DNA of 64,000 bases, taken from positions 808,501 through 872,500 of the forward strand of contig NZ_CP111079.1 of NCBI RefSeq assembly GCF_026278245.1, given 5' to 3'. The DNA is from Pontibacter kalidii. GTDB taxonomy: Bacteria; Bacteroidota; Bacteroidia; Cytophagales; Hymenobacteraceae. Shown piece by piece: positions 36,703 through 44,142 of the stretch. Under the pieces are notes generated by a model. That model did not search any database and was not told where the DNA came from. It saw only the letters and a list, made by a program, of their open reading frames with translations. The stretch's first letter is position 1. The number at the start of each line of letters is the position of its first letter. The translations under genes and the position numbers were made by a program.

Positions 36703-39012
36703 TTATGCTCCAACTTTCACTTTCCTTGCCTGGTAAGTCTTGTCTTTGTACATACTTGCCCGTCCGTAACCGTAGCCATAGCCGTATTGGCCTTTTACAA
36801 AGCCCCTGGGTTTAACGCCATTAAATACTAATGCCACATTGTTTAATGCCTTCAGTACATCGTTTTGAGAAAGGTCCTGAACCAAGTTTTTGGGTGTATG
36901 GGCATGTCTCATTACCAGCAGTGTTACGTCACAATATTTAGAGAGAACATAGGCATCTGAAACCAGGTCTATTGGTGGCGTATCTACAATGATGTAATCG
37001 AACTTCTTCTCTAAGTAGCTGAAGAGCGCCTTAAATTTTCCATTCAAGATCAGGTCTGTATGGTCGCCTATAGCTATACCAGCCGGCACCACGTTCAGAT
37101 GGATGAATGGGGTACTTTTTACTATTGATTCAGACGTTGCTCCACCAAAAAGGTACTCTATGATGCCTTCCTGCTTGTACATGTCGAAAAGCACGGAAGT
37201 ATTAGGATTCCTTAAGTCAAAATCAACAAGCACCACTTTCTTTCCAGAACAGGCCAGATTGTAAGCTAAATTCGAGCTGACAAAGCTCTTGCCTTCGCCA
37301 GGGATACTGGAGGTAACCATAATCTTCTTCTTGTTACATTTACCATACAGTCCCATGTTAATTCTTAGCTTTCTGAACTGCTCCACAGTCGGAATCGCTG
37401 TAGGTGCCTTAAATATTCCTCCCTTTTCCTGCTTCATGAGAGACAGTTCCGCAACAATAGGTGCATGCACATGCTCTTCGATTTCTGATCTGAATAAGAG
37501 CTTCCTATTGAAGAGTTCTTTAACCGTGACAGTAGAAACAGCCGAAGCAAGCGAGAAAATTACCGCTATCAGATATAAACGCGTAGGTTTAGGACTGACA
37601 GGTATGGATGAAGATTCAGCCATATCCACGATTCTGCTATCGCCAGCGCTCGGGGCGTACGAGAGAACCGTTTCCTCCCTTTTCTGCAAAAGAAAACTGT
37701 AGGCATTATTTTTTATGGCTTGCTGTCGGCTAATCTCCATTAGCTCTCTTTCCTGTTGAGGTATAGACTTTAAAGAGGTTTGATATTGGCTGTTTGTAGA
37801 GGTAAGGTTGGCACGGCTCGCCAGCAGTGCCGCACGTTGGTTGCTTATATTTTCCAGTATACTGGGACGCACTTTTTCAATCTCTTCAGCTAGTAAAATC
37901 AATATAGGGTTATTTTCAGCTGTTGTATTTTTTAGTTTCTGATACTCAATTTCTGCGTTATACAATTTGTGTAGAAGCTGCGACAGGACAGGGTCGTTGA
38001 CACCCAAGGTAGATGGTACTATACCTGCCGATTTGTTTTTTGAGATTACGTAACTTTCTACCTTTTCAAGAACGGCTAGCTGCAGGCTGATTTCACCTAA
38101 TTTTTGATCAATGTTGCCTACACTTTCTAAATATAATCTTCCCTGTTCACTTAGATTTATTACGCCTTTTGTTGATTTGTATTTTACAACCTGACTCTCA
38201 AGGTTTTCTAGTTCTTTTTCTACAAGCTTAATTCGGCCCTCCACAAACTCGAGTGTATTAGCGGCCAGCCTATTTCTCTCGCTAATTGCTACCCTATTGT
38301 AGGTCTTTATAAGCGCATTCAAAATGTCTTCGCCTCGCTCAGGCACCGGATCATACATGGTGAAATTTATAACTGTGGAAAGTTTATTCTCCGCCTCAAT
38401 ATTTATGCTTTTAAATAACTCTTCAGTTATTTTTTTCGGCTTGACTAGAGAAAAGTAGAGCGGGTTTGTATCCAAATTAGTCCGCTTTTCATTGGTTACA
38501 AATTGTAACACACCAAATGGTGTCCTAACCCATTCTCCGAGAGGATAAACGTCACTATCAATCTTAATTTCTCCATGCACCTCGTCCACAGTGAAGTATA
38601 TTTTTGATGCTTCTTTAAGCTTATCCGGGGATTGCACTCTAATTTGGACAGGAGATGAAGTATAAGCCGAAGTGGTCTTTAGCTTTCCTTCTTCAAACAC
38701 CGGTGCATACAGATGCAGGTCATTTACTACATTCTTCATTAACGCACGGGAGTAGAGTACTTTTATCTCATTTTCAATAATGTTATTAGAGGTAAATGCA
38801 TCTATAGATTCCGTCATTTTAGAATCGTTAACTCCCTTCTTTTCATCTTTGATGATCAATGAAGCTGAGACCTCATAAGTAGGGGTTGCAAAAAAACTTA
38901 GATACCCCCATGTCCCGATGAGGGAAACAATTAAGATCGCTAAAAATAATGGCCAGTATGGCTGGTATTTGTAGATTATAGTTAAGAACAGGTTGTTTTC
39001 AGGGCTTCGCAT
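36703..39012 (-). CDS. Polysaccharide copolymerase/tyrosine autokinase (Wzc-like)
   Basis: About 769 residues from the ATG at 39012; a frame extension uses a TTG at 39090, which is less likely. It has an N-terminal membrane helix, a Wzz domain, coiled coils (about 250-430), a second helix near residue 480 and a C-terminal BY-kinase. The kinase shows Walker A SIPGEGKS, Walker A' LVDFDLRNP, Walker B DYIIVDTPP and a tyrosine-rich tail (GQYGYGYGYGRASMY). It controls EPS chain length and export by cycles of Tyr phosphorylation. It is probably the first gene of the long minus-strand operon. No Wza-type export gene is in the window. Confidence 0.93.
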   Translation of the reverse strand: MRSPENNLFLTIIYKYQPYWPLFLAILIVSLIGTWGYLSFFATPTYEVSASLIIKDEKKGVNDSKMTESIDAFTSNNIIENEIKVLYSRALMKNVVNDLHLYAPVFEEGKLKTTSAYTSSPVQIRVQSPDKLKEASKIYFTVDEVHGEIKIDSDVYPLGEWVRTPFGVLQFVTNEKRTNLDTNPLYFSLVKPKKITEELFKSINIEAENKLSTVINFTMYDPVPERGEDILNALIKTYNRVAISERNRLAANTLEFVEGRIKLVEKELENLESQVVKYKSTKGVINLSEQGRLYLESVGNIDQKLGEISLQLAVLEKVESYVISKNKSAGIVPSTLGVNDPVLSQLLHKLYNAEIEYQKLKNTTAENNPILILLAEEIEKVRPSILENISNQRAALLASRANLTSTNSQYQTSLKSIPQQERELMEISRQQAIKNNAYSFLLQKREETVLSYAPSAGDSRIVDMAESSSIPVSPKPTRLYLIAVIFSLASAVSTVTVKELFNRKLLFRSEIEEHVHAPIVAELSLMKQEKGGIFKAPTAIPTVEQFRKLRINMGLYGKCNKKKIMVTSSIPGEGKSFVSSNLAYNLACSGKKVVLVDFDLRNPNTSVLFDMYKQEGIIEYLFGGATSESIVKSTPFIHLNVVPAGIAIGDHTDLILNGKFKALFSYLEKKFDYIIVDTPPIDLVSDAYVLSKYCDVTLLVMRHAHTPKNLVQDLSQNDVLKALNNVALVFNGVKPRGFVKGQYGYGYGYGRASMYKDKTYQARKVKVGA

Positions 39013-39265
39013 ACTATAAAGAGTATAAGTAGGTTGAGAACACGGAATCGAGCGTACAATTTGCACTAATTGATGCTTAGGTGAAGCCAAATGGAACTAA
39101 TATCGGAAGGCTATGCAGTCAGAAACATACCAAGCCTAATTTTCTATACCATGAACCAATCTCGGTTTTAACGAGTTTGCTATGGGTCTAGGGTGTAAAA
39201 AATGATTATAAGAATATTTTTTATAAATATTTAATAAAGAAACAACAAAGGTGATATTGTGTTGT

Positions 39266-39298
39266 CTTTGTTAAGTTTTATTTAAACTTTGTTAAGTT
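39266..39298. repeat. Two 12-bp direct repeats, possible EPS operator
   Basis: CTTTGTTAAGTT occurs at 39266-39277 and again at 39287-39298, a 21-bp period, which is two helical turns. It lies about 260 bp before the Wzc start. The spacing suits a protein that binds the same DNA face twice. Confidence 0.45.
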
Positions 39299-39507
39299 AA
39301 ATACGATTGCTTCTTACTTTCTGTTTGGGTATCAGGTGCTTTAATTGCGGGAGTTGAAAAAAACAAAGCTAACAGGTAAAAAGAATGGGCCAAATAGAAA
39401 CGGTAGAAGGTGAGAAAAATATAATAGATTGTTTAATGAGGCTTCTGCAGGAGTAGCTTTGAGGCTAGTGAAGAGTTGAAGGTTTTTCTGTTATAGTTCA
39501 ACCGAAA

Positions 39508-39555
39508 GCAAGCCTTTTACCCATTGGTATTTCAGGCATGAGGTAAAAGGCTTGC
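39508..39555 (-). terminator. Terminator of selO
   Basis: GCAAGCCTTTTACC (39508-39521) pairs perfectly with GGTAAAAGGCTTGC (39542-39555), with a 20-nt loop. It starts 12 nt after the selO stop on the minus strand and has a short TTTCGG tail. It differs from the terminator beside the left selO fragment. Confidence 0.7.
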
Positions 39556-39567
39556 TGCAGGAAATGA

Positions 39568-39770
39568 TTACGAACTGCACGACAGCATGGAGCATCCGGC
39601 CTTCTGCGTGGCCCACCCCGGCCTTGTCTCAAAGAATTCGTCATGTTTATCGGAGTATGGCTCCCGAAGCGCTTGCTGCAATTTTTCGAACAGCGCCGTT
39701 TCGCCTTTCTCCAGCTCCTCTATGGCTTGGTGCAGCAGGTAGTTGCGAAGGATGAAGCGCGGGTTGGTTT
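39568..39770 (-). repeat. Right copy of the 203-bp island-flanking direct repeat
   Basis: This is the 3' end of the intact selO gene, 98-99 per cent identical to 12167-12369 in the same orientation. The distance between equivalent bases is 27,401 bp, so recombination between the copies would remove that length and leave selO intact. Confidence 0.93.
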
Positions 39771-41124
39771 TGCGCATCAACTCCTGCGAGGCCTGGCGCG
39801 TGATCGTATTCGTGTTGAGGCGCTCCAGGTAGTTCTCAATTAAAGAATACAGCGCCTGCTGCTGCTCCTCGCTCAGCTCATCGTACAAACTCTCTTTAAA
39901 GTAGGTGGCCACTTCCTGGGCACTGCCCATGAACAGCGGCAGATCGATCAGGAGCTGGAAGAAGATGGTCATGTCGGGCTTGAGGGCGGCCAGCGTCTGC
40001 TCAAACTGCGTGATCAGGTCCGTATCGCCGCTCTTAAGCTTATCCAGGCCCAGCTTGTTGCCCATCATGGCATAGTACTTCCGCCAGTATACTTCCTTGT
40101 AGCTTTCCAGCGCAGTCAGTAATTGATCTTTCTCCACCAGGGGCAGTAGCGCTGCCGCCAGGCAACCCAGGTTCCAGTAGGCGATGCTAGGCTGTTTGCC
40201 AAAGGCATACCTTCTGCCCGGCAGGTCGGTGGTGTTGGGGGTAAAGTCCGGGTCGTAATCGTCCAAGAAGGAGTAGGGGCCATAGTCTATCGTGAGGCCA
40301 AGTATGGACATGTTATCCGTGTTCATCACGCCATGCACAAATCCCACGCGCTGCCACTCCACCATCAGGCTGGCGGTGCGCTCCACCACCTCCTTGAAGA
40401 ACGTCATCACTTTGTCTTCACCCGCTATGTGGGGGTAATAGCGGCTGATGGTCCAGTCTACGAGCTGGCGCAGGTGCTCGTGCTCCTTGCGGGCGTTCAG
40501 CAGCTCAAAGTTGCCGAAACGCAGGAAGCTCGGAGCCACGCGCATCACGATGGCGCCGGGCTCGTAGGCGGCGTTGCCGTTGTAGAACATGTCGCGCAGC
40601 ACGGGCTCGCCGGTAGCCACCAGGCTCAGGGCGCGGGTGGTCGGGATGCCGAGGTAGTGCATGGCCTCGCTCATCAGGTACTCACGCACCGAGGAGCGCA
40701 GCACCGCCCGGCCATCGGCGCGGCGGGAGTAGGCCGTAGGGCCACCGCCTTTCAGTTGCAGCTCGAAGGTCTTTCCTTCCGGCGCTTGCCACTCGCCCAG
40801 GGTAATGGCCCGGCCGTCGCCCAGCTGTCCGGCCCAGCCGCCGAACTGGTGGCCGGCGTAGCAGGCGGCGTAGGGGTACATGGCATCGGTCACATAGTTG
40901 CCGCCCAGTATATCCAGCTCCTGCTGCTCTTCCGGTTTCTTTATTCCCAGCTCTGCGGCCAATTCATCAGACCAGGCCAGCAGGGTTACCTTCTCCACAG
41001 GGGTGGGGACGGCTTTGCTGTACAGCACGCCCGGGGTCTGGCGGGGCGTCAGGTCGCCGGTCTCGTCGCCGGGAAAGGTGGTCACGAATTCTTTTTTATA
41101 GTTGTCGGAGCGAAGGCTCTTCAT
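39568..41124 (-). CDS. selO: Protein adenylyltransferase SelO (YdiU/UPF0061)
   Basis: About 518 residues from the ATG at 41124; an upstream TTG at 41190 is less likely. SelO is a pseudokinase-fold enzyme that transfers AMP to Ser, Thr or Tyr residues of proteins and is linked to redox stress. The AGHQFGGWAGQLGDGRA segment, the GPTAYSRRADGRAVLRSSVREYL segment and the DNMSILGLTIDYGPY segment are typical. The conserved cysteine-bearing C-terminus is CSMLSCSS, where some homologues have selenocysteine. Its last 203 bp are duplicated at 12167-12369. It marks the right edge of the EPS island. Confidence 0.95.
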   Translation of the reverse strand: MKSLRSDNYKKEFVTTFPGDETGDLTPRQTPGVLYSKAVPTPVEKVTLLAWSDELAAELGIKKPEEQQELDILGGNYVTDAMYPYAACYAGHQFGGWAGQLGDGRAITLGEWQAPEGKTFELQLKGGGPTAYSRRADGRAVLRSSVREYLMSEAMHYLGIPTTRALSLVATGEPVLRDMFYNGNAAYEPGAIVMRVAPSFLRFGNFELLNARKEHEHLRQLVDWTISRYYPHIAGEDKVMTFFKEVVERTASLMVEWQRVGFVHGVMNTDNMSILGLTIDYGPYSFLDDYDPDFTPNTTDLPGRRYAFGKQPSIAYWNLGCLAAALLPLVEKDQLLTALESYKEVYWRKYYAMMGNKLGLDKLKSGDTDLITQFEQTLAALKPDMTIFFQLLIDLPLFMGSAQEVATYFKESLYDELSEEQQQALYSLIENYLERLNTNTITRQASQELMRKTNPRFILRNYLLHQAIEELEKGETALFEKLQQALREPYSDKHDEFFETRPGWATQKAGCSMLSCSS

Positions 41125-41483
41125 AGGTTTCTGGTTTAGGTGGATGTTCTGCCGCACGCGCGTATACTTGCGTGGCCTTGAAGGTAACAAGTATGAGGCG
41201 GAATTAGTTGGGGAATGCTCTTAATCTTATTTCAAAACTTGGTAGTTTATACTTGTCCTGGAAGGCTTTAATTGCCCTTTTACTCTTGTGTTATACCTCT
41301 TGGCTCCTATTATGCTCCGGCGCGGCAAGTATAAATGGTCGTGGTTATCCATCCTGCCTGTCCGTACAACTCCGGAAATCCTGGCTCATAGCCTCCTCCA
41401 CCTCACACAGAACAGCGCCGGGTATATCTAATCCACTATTGCTGACGTATCTACTAAAAGATCATTAAAACAGCTACGAACAC

Positions 41484-41696
41484 ATGGAAAACTCATTGAC
41501 AAATACCTCCCTGCGGAGTCTTGTACAGGACCCTTCTCAACTGGCAGACATCATCAAAGACCCAACAAAGGGACTAGACTTTTACAAAGGGCTATCGGTT
41601 AAGGAGCAGCAGTATCTACTCTTCGCCGCCGCCTTCGGCCTGATTGGCTATGCCATCTACCTGGGCAGGCAACAGGGGCAGGACACGACAGCATAA
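41484..41696 (+). CDS. Small predicted membrane protein (70 aa)
   Basis: A 70-residue frame with a plausible protein profile: a polar, Asp-rich N-terminal half (PSQLADIIKDPTKGLDFYKGL), then one hydrophobic helix near residues 48-62 (LFAAAFGLIGYAIYLG) and a polar tail. Its ATG is followed by normal codon use for the flanks. I recognise no family. It stands alone between selO (divergent) and a terminator downstream. A small membrane-anchored protein is the most I can say. Confidence 0.65.
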   Translation: MENSLTNTSLRSLVQDPSQLADIIKDPTKGLDFYKGLSVKEQQYLLFAAAFGLIGYAIYLGRQQGQDTTA

Positions 41697-42029
41697 CCTC
41701 CCGTAAGGTGCTTCGTATAAAGAGTATACATCTTTTATTTTCGATCAGACAGGTGAAAGCCTGATTAAAGCTTGTAGAAGCTTTGCGACGATTACAATTA
41801 CGTTTGTTCGGAAAGCAAAGAGAAAGACCTGCCTCAAGTCCGACTTGAGGCAGGTTATTTTTTTAGTACCCGGGCCAGGGTGCCTTCAAACTTTAATCCT
41901 GACCCAAAGCATTCCTGATTTTTAGGCGACTTCATGCCTGCTCTTAAGCGGATAGGTTGTAACTTAGAGGCTGTAGCTGCAAATTCCTATCCTAAAATAT
42001 AAAGCAGCTGCTGATACTGAAACATACTT
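41697..42029. other. Intergenic region with a terminator
   Basis: 333 bp between the small membrane protein and the 2-hydroxyacid dehydrogenase gene. Besides the terminator listed separately, it has a GTATAAAGAGTATAC stretch near 41716 and nothing else I can identify. Confidence 0.6.
41827..41864 (+). terminator. Strong intrinsic terminator
   Basis: ACCTGCCTCAAG (41827-41838) pairs with CTTGAGGCAGGT (41844-41855). A further T-A pair leaves a CCG loop, and the tail is TATTTTTTT. Confidence 0.9.
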
Positions 42030-42959
42030 ATGTCAATTTCTATTTTTAGCCAGGGCAGAGACCTGAATCCCTGGGTGAAAGCGCTGAAAGCGGAAAGGCC
42101 GGAGCTGGATGTGCGCATCTACCCGGATGACCAGCCGCGCGAGGACGTAACTTTTGCCCTGGCCTGGAACCACCCACTGGGGGCCTTCACCGAATACCCG
42201 AACCTAAAATGCATCTCTTCCTTAGGGGCGGGGGTAGACCATATCCTGAAGGATCCGGCCATACCTGAGCCGGTGCAGATCACCCGCATCAAAGACGAGA
42301 ACCTGACCAGCGACATGGCCAATTTTACCATGGCCCTAGTGCTGAACCACCTGCGCGACCTGCACCAGTACAAAGCCGCCGAGCACGAGCGGAACTGGGA
42401 GCCGCTGCGGTACAGGAGAAACGAGGAAGTAACCGTAGGCGTGATGGGAATCGGCACGCTCGGCACGGAGGTGGCCCGCCGCCTCAGCAGCATCGGCTTC
42501 AGGGTAACGGGCTGGGCAAACTCCCCCAAGCAGCTGGGAAGTATAAAAGTATACGCGGGGGCTGCGGAACTGGATGCCTTCCTGGCTACCGCCAATGTCC
42601 TCATTTGCCTGCTGCCCCTTACACCGGAAACGGCCAATATCCTGAACAAAGAAACGTTCCAGAAGCTGCCGCAGAACGCTTACGTGATCAACGTGGCGCG
42701 CGGTGAGCACCTGGTCGATGAGGACCTGCTGGAGATGATAGAAGCAGGCCATCTGGCGGGCGCCAGCCTGGATGTGTTCCGGGAGGAGCCGCTCCCGAAA
42801 AACCACCCGTTCTGGGCGCACCCCAGGATACACGTGACGCCGCACATCGCCAGCGTGACCAACCCCGAGTCGGCGGTGGGGCAGATCCTGGAAAACTACG
42901 ACAGGCTTCGGAACGGCGAGCCGCTCCTCAATCTTGTTTCACGAATCAAAGGATACTAG
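42030..42959 (+). CDS. 2-hydroxyacid dehydrogenase, GhrA-like
   Basis: A 309-residue D-2-hydroxyacid dehydrogenase closest to glyoxylate/hydroxypyruvate reductase A. It has a GVMGIGTLGTEVARRL NAD(P)-binding loop, the catalytic Arg in VINVARGEHLVDEDLL, and the late HPFWAHPRIHVTPHIASVT with the catalytic His. It would reduce glyoxylate or hydroxypyruvate in the cytoplasm. It ends one base before the VOC gene, so the two are cotranscribed. Two copies of the dispersed motif abut at about 42539-42554 (GAAGTATAAAAGTATAC). Confidence 0.88.
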   Translation: MSISIFSQGRDLNPWVKALKAERPELDVRIYPDDQPREDVTFALAWNHPLGAFTEYPNLKCISSLGAGVDHILKDPAIPEPVQITRIKDENLTSDMANFTMALVLNHLRDLHQYKAAEHERNWEPLRYRRNEEVTVGVMGIGTLGTEVARRLSSIGFRVTGWANSPKQLGSIKVYAGAAELDAFLATANVLICLLPLTPETANILNKETFQKLPQNAYVINVARGEHLVDEDLLEMIEAGHLAGASLDVFREEPLPKNHPFWAHPRIHVTPHIASVTNPESAVGQILENYDRLRNGEPLLNLVSRIKGY

Positions 42960-42960
42960 C

Positions 42961-43374
42961 ATGAACCCTTTCCACTACGCTTTCAAGATAAGAGACATCG
43001 CTTCCACCCGCAGGTTTTATGTGGATATCCTGGGCTGCCGGGAGGGCCGGAGCACCGAGCAATGGATCGACTTCGACTTTTTCGGGCACCAGCTCTCGGG
43101 CCACGTAAGCGCTAACATCCCGGAGCTGGATTACTGCGGCAAGGTAGACGGCGTGAGCGTGCCGGTGCCGCACTTTGGCTGCATCCTGAATTATGAGCAG
43201 TTCGATCAGTTGCAGGAAAGGCTGCAGCAGCATGATATTAAATTTGTGGTGAAGGCGCACACGCGCTACGAGGGGCAGGTGGGGGAGCAGCGCACCATGT
43301 TCGTTCTCGATTTGAGCGGCAATCCGCTGGAGTTCAAAGCATTCAAAAACCCGGAGGAGGTGTTTGCTTCCTGA
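42961..43374 (+). CDS. VOC-family (glyoxalase-like) protein
   Basis: About 137 residues from the ATG at 42961. It is a vicinal-oxygen-chelate protein with FHYAFKIRDIASTRRFYVDILGC, the HVSANIPEL segment, and a C-terminal FVLDLSGNPLEFKAF bearing the usual metal-binding Glu. Many such proteins act on small reactive compounds; the substrate is unknown here. It follows the GhrA-like gene by one base. Two large hairpins lie in the convergent gap after it. Confidence 0.82.
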   Translation: MNPFHYAFKIRDIASTRRFYVDILGCREGRSTEQWIDFDFFGHQLSGHVSANIPELDYCGKVDGVSVPVPHFGCILNYEQFDQLQERLQQHDIKFVVKAHTRYEGQVGEQRTMFVLDLSGNPLEFKAFKNPEEVFAS

Positions 43375-43413
43375 TTATTGTCCAAAAGTATGAACTGAAG
43401 GTGTAAAGTATAT

Positions 43414-43467
43414 AAAGTTCTCCGCGCGGCTGCTGCAAAGTATAAAGTAACTGGAGCGGAGAACTTT
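43414..43467. terminator. Hairpin 1 in a convergent gap, motif in the loop
   Basis: AAAGTTCTCCGC (43414-43425) pairs perfectly with GCGGAGAACTTT (43456-43467). The 30-nt loop contains CAAAGTATAAAGT. It probably ends the VOC gene transcript. Confidence 0.65.
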
Positions 43468-43544
43468 AAGCCCTCCGAAGCACTGCTGGTGGGTCAAACA
43501 AGCCAGCAAGGGCAGTAAACCCTAAGCACCCTCAAAGTATAAAA

Positions 43545-43596
43545 ACGGCCTCTGCGCCCGCTATAAAGTATAAACTTTAGCAGGCGCAGAGGCCGT
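43545..43596. terminator. Hairpin 2 in a convergent gap, motif in the loop
   Basis: ACGGCCTCTGCGCC (43545-43558) pairs perfectly with GGCGCAGAGGCCGT (43583-43596). The 24-nt loop can fold again (TAAAGT-ATAA-ACTTTA, 43564-43579), and that inner hairpin is an AAGTATAA copy. It probably terminates transcription from both sides. Confidence 0.7.
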
Positions 43597-43618
43597 GTCT
43601 CTTTAGGTAAAGTATAAA

Positions 43619-44056
43619 CTACCTGCCTTTCTTGCCGCGCCCTTTCTGCTGCTGTTTCTTCTGCCTGATGTGCTCCGCCTTCAACTCCTTAAATTCCTCG
43701 TTCGATACCGTCACGGTATAGTATAAAGAGGAGAGGATCGTTACATCCGCGTCAAAATCGTATTCTATACTTAAGGATAGCTGCTTATCGGGGTTCAGCG
43801 TGTACGCATCGCCTTCCTTATCGTACACCTCAAACTCATACTCGCCTTCCGCCAGGAGTTTGTTCTGGATGCGGGCCAGGCGGTCGCCGGTAAGCACTAT
43901 AGGGTCTTCCAGCTCCACCTCCAGGTCGAAGGGCTGGAAGAAGCGGCCGTCCTTTTTGTGCGTGATGTACTCCATCCTGCTGATGTGCAGGGCGATGTCC
44001 TGGTTCCTGTTCTCGCGGGTGTACTTTATATCGTTGATGTTTCCGATCAGCTTCAT
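43619..44056 (-). CDS. Hypothetical protein, 145 aa, basic C-terminus
   Basis: I do not recognise this family. It is a soluble 145-residue protein with alternating beta-type segments (NRNQDIALHISRMEYITHK, GEYEFEVYDKEGDAYTL, VTILSSLYYTVTVS) and a highly basic tail (RQKKQQQKGRGKKGR) that may bind nucleic acid. No signal peptide is present. It lies between the convergent hairpins and the histidine kinase gene, 86 bp from the latter, in a gap rich in the dispersed motif. Codon use matches the flanking core genes. Confidence 0.75.
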   Translation of the reverse strand: MKLIGNINDIKYTRENRNQDIALHISRMEYITHKKDGRFFQPFDLEVELEDPIVLTGDRLARIQNKLLAEGEYEFEVYDKEGDAYTLNPDKQLSLSIEYDFDADVTILSSLYYTVTVSNEEFKELKAEHIRQKKQQQKGRGKKGR

Positions 44057-44142
44057 GTGCTAGTATACTTTGCAGCTACAAAGGTAGTTAATAAAGTATG
44101 GCAATGCAGGTATAAAAGCGGGTGCAGGAAAGTATAAACCAA

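Larger units (their letters stand above)
39091..39567. other. AT-rich region upstream of the EPS operon
   Basis: About 480 bp between the Wzc gene and selO, strongly AT-rich, with runs such as ATATTTTTTATAAATATTTAATAA near 39210. It should contain the main EPS promoter on the minus strand. It holds a 12-bp direct repeat and a selO terminator, listed separately, and no convincing gene. Confidence 0.55.

Noticed and set aside
12370..39567. Integrase- or transposase-driven island
   Set aside because: No recombinase gene, inverted terminal repeats or short target-site duplication is visible. A 203-bp duplication is too long for a transposon target site.
41208..41468. An 86-codon frame after selO with a short hydrophobic run
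   Set aside because: Composition and codon use look random beyond the first third, no family is evident, and the start is isolated in a motif-rich gap.
43375..43618. A CRISPR-like or REP array of repeated AAGTATAA in the convergent gap
   Set aside because: Only the 8-10 bp word repeats. Spacing is irregular, and two clear hairpins explain the structure.
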